From positions 1 to 11,517 of the forward strand of contig JAQWOW010000175.1 in assembly GCA_029245665.1 (NCBI GenBank): DNA of 11,517 bases, given 5' to 3'. The notes beneath the pieces are model-generated. The model saw only the letters and a program-made list of their open reading frames with translations, ran no database searches and was not told the origin of the DNA. This DNA comes from Polaribacter sp. (GTDB lineage: Bacteria > Bacteroidota > Bacteroidia > Flavobacteriales > Flavobacteriaceae). Position numbers and translations under genes: made by a program. This document shows positions 7,826 to 11,517 of this stretch, one piece after another (positions within the stretch are counted from its first letter, which is position 1; every line of letters starts with the position of its first letter).

Positions 7826-8626
7826 CGCTTCCATTTCTAGTTGTAATTCTTTCGCTTTTATTGCTGCTTTTTTTGCAAAGTCTTCATTCTTTGAAGCGTA
7901 AATAATACCTCTAGAAGAGTTAATTAACAAGCCAATATTTTCTGACAAACCATATTTACAGACATCTTGTAAATTTCCGCCTTGAGCACCAACACCTGGA
8001 ACCAGTAAAAAAGAGGTGGGAACAATTTTTCTAATCTCTTTAAAATACGCTGCTTTTGTAGCGCCAACAACGTACATTAAATTCTCTGAATTTTTCCAGG
8101 ATTTTGAGGTTTCTAAAACGTGTTTGTATACTTCTTTATCGGCTATTTTTTTGGTTTGAAAATCGAAAGCACCTTCATTAGAGGTGAGCGCTAGTAGAAT
8201 TGTGTGTTTGTTTTTAAATGCTAAAAAGGGTTCTACAGAATCTTTTCCCATATAAGGAGCAACAGTGATAGAATCAAAAGCTAAATCCTCAAAAAAAGCT
8301 TTGGCATACATTGTAGAGGTGTTTCCAATATCTCCACGTTTGGCATCTGCAATTGTGAATATTTCGGGAAACGTATCATTGATATAACGAATCGTTTTTT
8401 CTAAAGATGTCCACCCTTTTATACCATATGCTTCGTAAAAAGCAGTATTTGGTTTGTAGGCAACACATAGGTGGTGAGTGGCATCAATAATTGCTTTGTT
8501 GAATTCAAAAATAGGGTCTTCTTCTTGTAGCAGATGCGATGGAATTTTATCTACATCTACATCCAATCCAATACATAAAAATGATTTTTTCTTTTGAATT
8601 TGGCGAATAAGTTCTTGTGTTCTCAT
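7808..8626 (-). CDS. pyrF: Orotidine 5'-phosphate decarboxylase
   Basis: This is the last step of de novo UMP synthesis: decarboxylation of orotidine 5'-monophosphate to UMP in the cytoplasm. The 272-residue protein is of the longer PyrF subfamily 2 type (about 260-300 residues), not the roughly 235-residue E. coli type. Visible motifs are FLCIGLDVD near the N-terminus (16-24), YKPNTAFYEA (Lys58) and the family signature DAKRGDIG, with the catalytic Asp94-Lys96-Asp99 set. VPGVGAQGG and the phosphate-binding LINSSRGIIYAS lie near the C-terminus. All expected catalytic residues are present. The gene is monocistronic by position: it converges on the laminarinase gene and is divergent from the thioredoxin-like lipoprotein gene. 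No other pyr gene is in the window. Confidence 0.96.
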   Translation of the reverse strand: MRTQELIRQIQKKKSFLCIGLDVDVDKIPSHLLQEEDPIFEFNKAIIDATHHLCVAYKPNTAFYEAYGIKGWTSLEKTIRYINDTFPEIFTIADAKRGDIGNTSTMYAKAFFEDLAFDSITVAPYMGKDSVEPFLAFKNKHTILLALTSNEGAFDFQTKKIADKEVYKHVLETSKSWKNSENLMYVVGATKAAYFKEIRKIVPTSFLLVPGVGAQGGNLQDVCKYGLSENIGLLINSSRGIIYASKNEDFAKKAAIKAKELQLEMEAILAKI

Positions 8627-8645
8627 TTTTTATCTAAATGTTGAG

Positions 8646-8653
8646 CAAAAGTA
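8646..8653 (-). promoter_or_regulatory. Probable -7 element of the pyrF promoter
   Basis: On the minus strand this reads TACTTTTG, an exact match to TAnnTTTG, ending 19 bases before the pyrF ATG. No TTG lies at the usual -33 spacing (the nearest upstream TTG is 27 bases away), so only the -7 element is supported. Confidence 0.45.
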
Positions 8654-8732
8654 CTTATTTTTGTTTTTTAAATAAAGCTTCAAGTTGAAAGTCTTTTTTT
8701 TATCTTGACAATTTAAAAATAAAAAATAACAG

Positions 8733-9224
8733 ATGTTAAAAAAAATATCAATAGTATTTGTCTTAATTTTTATGAGTTGTAATTTTGAAGCTCCTGTAGA
8801 GTTTTCTGAAAAGGCACTCCATGAAAACCTCGAGAGTATAGAGGGTGTATCTTCTTCTTTTGAAGAAATAATTAATACGTACAAAGGGAAAAAAATTTTA
8901 GTTGATGTCTGGGCTTCTTGGTGTAGAGATTGTATAGAGGGAATTCCTAAAGTAAAAAAAATTCAAAAAGAGTTTCCTGAAGTCGTATTTTTATTTTTGT
9001 CTGTTGATGAAAAAGTAGACTCTTGGAAAAGAGCAGTAAAACGCTATGCCATATCAGGAGAACATTACAATATGTCTAAAGGAATGAAAAATGGTGATTT
9101 GGTAGAGTTTTTAGATTTGAGTTGGATTCCGAGGTATTTAGTCCTTGATGAAAAAGGAAAAATCTCACTTTTTAATGCGATAGATGCATCGGATCAAAAA
9201 ATTAAAGAGGCATTCAATATCTAA
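8733..9224 (+). CDS. Thioredoxin-fold (TlpA-like) lipoprotein
   Basis: The 163-residue protein has a basic and hydrophobic signal (MLKKISIVFVLIF) and a lipobox FMSC, so Cys16 is the likely lipidation site, anchoring it in an envelope membrane. The mature part is a thioredoxin fold: KILVDVWASWCRDC with the redox pair Cys64-Arg-Asp-Cys67, then VVFLFLSVDE and a cis-proline region LSWIPRYLVLD before KGKISLFNA. It most resembles the TlpA/ResA group of thiol-disulfide reductases, which reduce disulfides in periplasmic proteins or cytochrome c maturation clients; the actual partner cannot be read from the sequence. CRDC is a less usual active-site dipeptide than the CGPC or CxPC of many thioredoxins, having no proline before the second Cys. 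The gene is divergent from pyrF with 106 bases between starts, and a hairpin follows its stop, so it is probably transcribed alone. Confidence 0.9.
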   Translation: MLKKISIVFVLIFMSCNFEAPVEFSEKALHENLESIEGVSSSFEEIINTYKGKKILVDVWASWCRDCIEGIPKVKKIQKEFPEVVFLFLSVDEKVDSWKRAVKRYAISGEHYNMSKGMKNGDLVEFLDLSWIPRYLVLDEKGKISLFNAIDASDQKIKEAFNI

Positions 9225-9259
9225 ATATAAATCGTTATCGTAACTATTTGTTTTTCTCG

Positions 9260-9283
9260 ATGGATTTGTCAATCCATTTCTTA
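9260..9283 (+). terminator. Possible terminator after the thioredoxin-like gene
   Basis: ATGGATT (9260-9266) pairs perfectly with AATCCAT (9271-9277) around the four-base loop TGTC, followed by TTCTTAAATTT. The tight hairpin lies 35 bases past the upstream stop and well before tpiA. The T-rich tail is interrupted, so the termination strength is uncertain. Confidence 0.5.
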
Positions 9284-9344
9284 AATTTACACCAAAATTA
9301 ATTACAAACAAACACCCGTATTTTTAGGTAATAAAATTAGAATT

Positions 9345-10103
9345 ATGAGAGCAAAAATAGTCGCAGGAAACTGGAAAATGAATAATGATAAGAAGGAAAG
9401 CAAGCAACTTATCAAAGATTTAAAAAAGGCAATCAAAAAAGACAACTTAGAAAATACCCGTGTACTAGTTGCTCCTACTTTTGTAAACTTGTCTTCTTCA
9501 ATAAAAGCAGCAAAAGACTCTAAGGTTGAGGTAATTGCCCAAAATATGCACCAAGCAAAAAATGGGGCTTATACAGGAGAGATTTCTGCTCATATGCTGA
9601 AAGCTATCGGAATTAAAACGGTTATTTTAGGACACTCTGAAAGAAGAACTTATTTTAATGAAACAGATGCATCTTTAGCGGCAAAAGTAGATGCAACTTT
9701 AGAAAATAATTTAGAAACTATTTTTTGTTTTGGAGAATTATTAGAAGACAGAAAATCTGAGAATCATTTTAGCGTAGTAGAAAGTCAATTAAAAAACGCA
9801 TTATTTCATTTAGAAGCAGCTGCTTGGAAAAGTATTATTTTGGCGTATGAACCAGTTTGGGCGATTGGTACTGGTGAAACAGCAAGTGCAGAACAAGCTC
9901 AAGAAATGCATGCTTTTATAAGAAGTATCATAGAAAAAAAATACAACAAAGAAGTAGCTGATGCAGTTTCTATTTTATACGGAGGGAGTGTAAAGCCTGC
10001 AAATGCCAAAGAAATTTTTTCTAAACCCGATGTTGATGGTGGTTTAATTGGAGGAGCAGCTTTAAATGTAGCTGATTTTACAGGAATTATTAACGCTATT
10101 TAA
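9345..10103 (+). CDS. tpiA: Triosephosphate isomerase
   Basis: It interconverts dihydroxyacetone phosphate and glyceraldehyde 3-phosphate in glycolysis and gluconeogenesis, as a cytoplasmic dimer. At 252 residues it has normal family length. All catalytic elements are present: NWKMN with Lys11, GHSERR with the electrophile His97, and AYEPVWAIGTG with the base Glu169 leading into mobile loop 6. The phosphate-gripping segments YGGSVKPAN and GGLIGGAAL lie near the C-terminus. The start is the ATG directly before MRAKIVAGNWKMN, exactly where family members begin. The leader of 120 bases after the thioredoxin-like gene holds a hairpin; I could not find a convincing -33/-7 pair in it. A strong intrinsic terminator closes the gene. 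Confidence 0.98.
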   Translation: MRAKIVAGNWKMNNDKKESKQLIKDLKKAIKKDNLENTRVLVAPTFVNLSSSIKAAKDSKVEVIAQNMHQAKNGAYTGEISAHMLKAIGIKTVILGHSERRTYFNETDASLAAKVDATLENNLETIFCFGELLEDRKSENHFSVVESQLKNALFHLEAAAWKSIILAYEPVWAIGTGETASAEQAQEMHAFIRSIIEKKYNKEVADAVSILYGGSVKPANAKEIFSKPDVDGGLIGGAALNVADFTGIINAI

Positions 10104-10134
10104 GCATCGTATTTAAAGATATTTACAATAAATT

Positions 10135-10169
10135 TGCATCAAGGTTTTTAACTTTGATGCATTTTTTTT
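10135..10169 (+). terminator. Strong intrinsic terminator after tpiA
   Basis: TGCATCAAGGTT (10135-10146) pairs with AACTTTGATGCA (10150-10161) as a 12-bp stem with a single G-U wobble and a TTT loop, followed at once by eight T (10162-10169). It lies 31 bases after the tpiA stop and only 11 bases before the prmA ATG. Confidence 0.9.
10149..10156 (+). promoter_or_regulatory. Candidate prmA -7 element embedded in the tpiA terminator
   Basis: TAACTTTG matches TAnnTTTG exactly and ends 24 bases before the prmA ATG, the same distance as at hutU (25) and the laminarinase (27). It sits in the loop and 3' arm of the tpiA terminator. A second match, TAAATTTG (10129-10136), lies just upstream. Neither has a clear TTG at the standard -33 distance, so assignment between them is open. 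Confidence 0.45.
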
Positions 10170-10180
10170 AGAATAAATTT

Positions 10181-11017
10181 ATGGATAATATATATATAGA
10201 ATATAATTTTACAGTTAATCCAAAAGAGCCAGCAACTGAAATTTTAATAGCAGAATTGGGAAGTGTTGGATTTGAGAGTTTCGTTGAAAATGAAAATGGA
10301 GTAACAGGTTATATTCAAAAAAAAGACTGGAATACTGCTATTCTTGAAGAGGTCTTTATTTTAAATTCTGATGAGTTCTCTATTAAATTCAAACAGAATG
10401 AAGTGGCACAAACAAATTGGAATGCAGAATGGGAAAAAAATTTTCAGCCGATACAGGTTGATGATATTGTTAGTATTCGCGCACCATTTCACGAAAATCC
10501 AAATTTAAAATATGACATTGTAATTGAACCAAAAATGAGTTTTGGCACCGGACATCATGAAACTACGCACATGATGGTACAGCATTTATTACAATTAGAT
10601 TTAGAACATAAGAAAGTTTTAGATATGGGATGTGGAACCGGAATTTTAGCAATTTTTGCAGAAATGAAAGGAGCACAACCCATAGATGCAATAGACATAG
10701 ATACTTGGTGTTATGAAAATTCTATAGAAAATGTAGCACGTAATAATTGCGAACATATTTCAGTGTTTAAGGGAAATTCAGCTCTTTTAACAAATAAAAA
10801 GTATGAGGTAATCATAGCCAATATCAATAGAAATATATTGCTATCGGATATGGAAGTATATGCAAATTGTATTCAAGAAAAAGGCGTTTTATTATTAAGC
10901 GGTTTTTATCAAGAAGACATTTCCATTATAGACGCTGAAGTTTCTAAATACAACTTAAAATTAGAGACTTTTATTGAGAGAAATAATTGGGTTGCATTGA
11001 AATACAATAAGTTGTAA
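10181..11017 (+). CDS. prmA: Ribosomal protein L11 methyltransferase
   Basis: It trimethylates lysines and the N-terminal amine of ribosomal protein L11 using S-adenosylmethionine, in the cytoplasm. The 278-residue protein has the PrmA layout: an N-terminal substrate-recognition domain (about 1-90, including GFESFVE and WNAEWEKNFQP), then the conserved linker EPKMSFGTGHHETT (116-129), then a Rossmann methyltransferase domain. The SAM-binding motif is VLDMGCGTGILA (from residue 146), DAIDID is the acidic ribose-binding strand, and ANINRNIL is the motif IV-like segment. Length is slightly below the roughly 293 of E. coli PrmA, which is usual for Bacteroidota. It begins 11 bases after the tpiA terminator, so it needs its own promoter, and it leads an operon with clpS 7 bases downstream. 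Confidence 0.95.
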   Translation: MDNIYIEYNFTVNPKEPATEILIAELGSVGFESFVENENGVTGYIQKKDWNTAILEEVFILNSDEFSIKFKQNEVAQTNWNAEWEKNFQPIQVDDIVSIRAPFHENPNLKYDIVIEPKMSFGTGHHETTHMMVQHLLQLDLEHKKVLDMGCGTGILAIFAEMKGAQPIDAIDIDTWCYENSIENVARNNCEHISVFKGNSALLTNKKYEVIIANINRNILLSDMEVYANCIQEKGVLLLSGFYQEDISIIDAEVSKYNLKLETFIERNNWVALKYNKL

Positions 11018-11024
11018 TTTTGCG

Positions 11025-11303
11025 ATGATGAGTGGAAAAGAAAAAATTAAAGAAGAAGTTGATGTCTTGGAACAAAAAGCACATCAACATGAAATTGTAT
11101 TGCACAACGATGAAGTAAACACGTTTGACTTTGTAATTGAGTCATTGATTCGTGTTTGTGAACACACCTTAGAACAAGCTGAGCAATGCACTATATTGGT
11201 TCACTACAAAGGAAAATGCACTGTTAAATCTGGAGAATACAAAGATTTAGAACCAAGGTGTTCTAAGTTGTTACAACTAGGTTTGTCGGCTGAATTGATT
11301 TAA
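11025..11303 (+). CDS. clpS: ATP-dependent Clp protease adaptor ClpS
   Basis: ClpS binds proteins with N-terminal degradation signals (N-degrons) and hands them to the Clp unfoldase and ClpP. The 92-residue protein has a flexible charged N-terminal tail (1-21) and then the ClpS core: HEIVLHNDEVNTFDFVI and ILVHYKGKC. The pocket residues that hold the free alpha-amino group are present as Asn28, Asp29 and His60, matching E. coli Asn34, Asp35 and His66. The gatekeeper position, Met40 in E. coli, is Phe34 here. Translation starts at ATG ATG (11025 or 11028). The gene is 7 bases behind prmA and 2 bases ahead of the next gene, so it is translated from a shared mRNA. No clpA or clpC is in the window. 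Confidence 0.94.
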   Translation: MMSGKEKIKEEVDVLEQKAHQHEIVLHNDEVNTFDFVIESLIRVCEHTLEQAEQCTILVHYKGKCTVKSGEYKDLEPRCSKLLQLGLSAELI

Positions 11304-11305
11304 CT

Positions 11306-11517
11306 ATGGAAACTATTTTTAAGTATTACGAATTCTCAGCTTTTTTTAAAGATCTATCAGATGCTTTTTCTGGAAACGAAATAAGTTATACCGAATTGAA
11401 TGATACACATTTTCTGATTTTTGAAAAAAACAATACCTCTTACAACTTATATGTTTCTAAATATCTTCAAAAAAAGGATATTGGTGTTAAAAAACCAGAA
11501 ATTTTAGAGAGTTTGGT
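11306..11517 (+). CDS. Unrecognised protein, 3' end cut by window edge
   Basis: An open frame starts at ATG 11306, two bases after the clpS stop, and runs without a stop to the window end, giving 70 complete codons. The protein begins METIFKYYEFSAFFKDLSD and continues through FSGNEISYTELNDTHFLIF and YNLYVSKYLQKKDIGVKKP. It has no signal peptide, no transmembrane segment and no motif I recognise; the aromatic-rich alternation (FLIF, YNLYV) suggests strands of a soluble fold. Tight coupling to clpS and base composition like its neighbours support a real gene in the prmA-clpS operon. The function is unknown. Confidence 0.7.
   Translation, partial: METIFKYYEFSAFFKDLSDAFSGNEISYTELNDTHFLIFEKNNTSYNLYVSKYLQKKDIGVKKPEILESL

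Noticed and set aside
8700..8707. TTATCTTG as a -7 element for the thioredoxin-like gene
   Set aside because: It is at a suitable distance (25 bases) from the ATG but mismatches TAnnTTTG at two positions, and no TTG lies at usual -33 spacing.
8630..8884. Minus-strand open frame of 84 codons upstream of pyrF
   Set aside because: It overlaps the thioredoxin-like lipoprotein gene on the other strand and the pyrF promoter region; its translation is low-complexity Lys/Asn-rich with no family resemblance.
1..11517. tRNA, rRNA, riboswitch (including a cobalamin riboswitch upstream of icmF), CRISPR array, insertion sequence or phage-like segment
   Set aside because: None seen by reading. Gaps between genes are all under 130 bases and too short for most such elements; no direct-repeat array, transposase-like frame or conserved B12-box was noticed.

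Overview
The window looks like ordinary chromosome from a marine member of the Bacteroidota, most likely the family Flavobacteriaceae. The evidence is the AT-rich base composition, start codons preceded by A/T-rich stretches with no Shine-Dalgarno sequence, several matches to the Bacteroidota -7 promoter element TAnnTTTG, a secreted laminarinase ending in a type IX secretion sorting domain, two Bacteroidota-style lipoproteins and the long form of urocanase. No mobile element, CRISPR array, tRNA or rRNA is visible.

Region 1 (1-5859): a large cobalamin-dependent fused acyl-CoA mutase (icmF) runs leftward and leaves the window at base 1. It is divergent from a rightward unit of urocanate hydratase (hutU) and a DUF4136 lipoprotein. 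The 129-base gap between icmF and hutU holds a perfect 10-bp inverted repeat that reaches the icmF start codon, and a hutU -7 element. Both divergent enzymes belong to amino-acid or short acyl-CoA catabolism: histidine degradation for hutU, and isobutyryl-CoA/butyryl-CoA interconversion for icmF. Two active-site residues of the mutase (Phe611, Gln799) match the isobutyryl-CoA type and not methylmalonyl-CoA mutase.

Region 2 (5885-8626): a tiny Cys-rich DUF5522 protein is followed by a stand-alone secreted GH16 laminarinase with its own promoter. This gene converges on pyrF (orotidine 5'-phosphate decarboxylase, pyrimidine synthesis) with only 13 bases between the stop codons.

Region 3 (8733-11517): rightward genes for a thioredoxin-fold lipoprotein, triosephosphate isomerase (tpiA), ribosomal protein L11 methyltransferase (prmA), the ClpS protease adaptor, and an unrecognised gene cut by the right edge. 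A strong intrinsic terminator follows tpiA, and its 3' arm contains a TAnnTTTG match that could be the prmA promoter. prmA, clpS and the last gene are packed 7 and 2 bases apart and look like one operon.

I see no clearly novel multi-gene system. The points most worth a second look are the substrate type of the mutase, the inverted repeat at its start, the promoter-in-terminator between tpiA and prmA, the Phe at the ClpS gatekeeper position, the Cys-rich DUF5522 protein, and the unidentified gene at the right edge.
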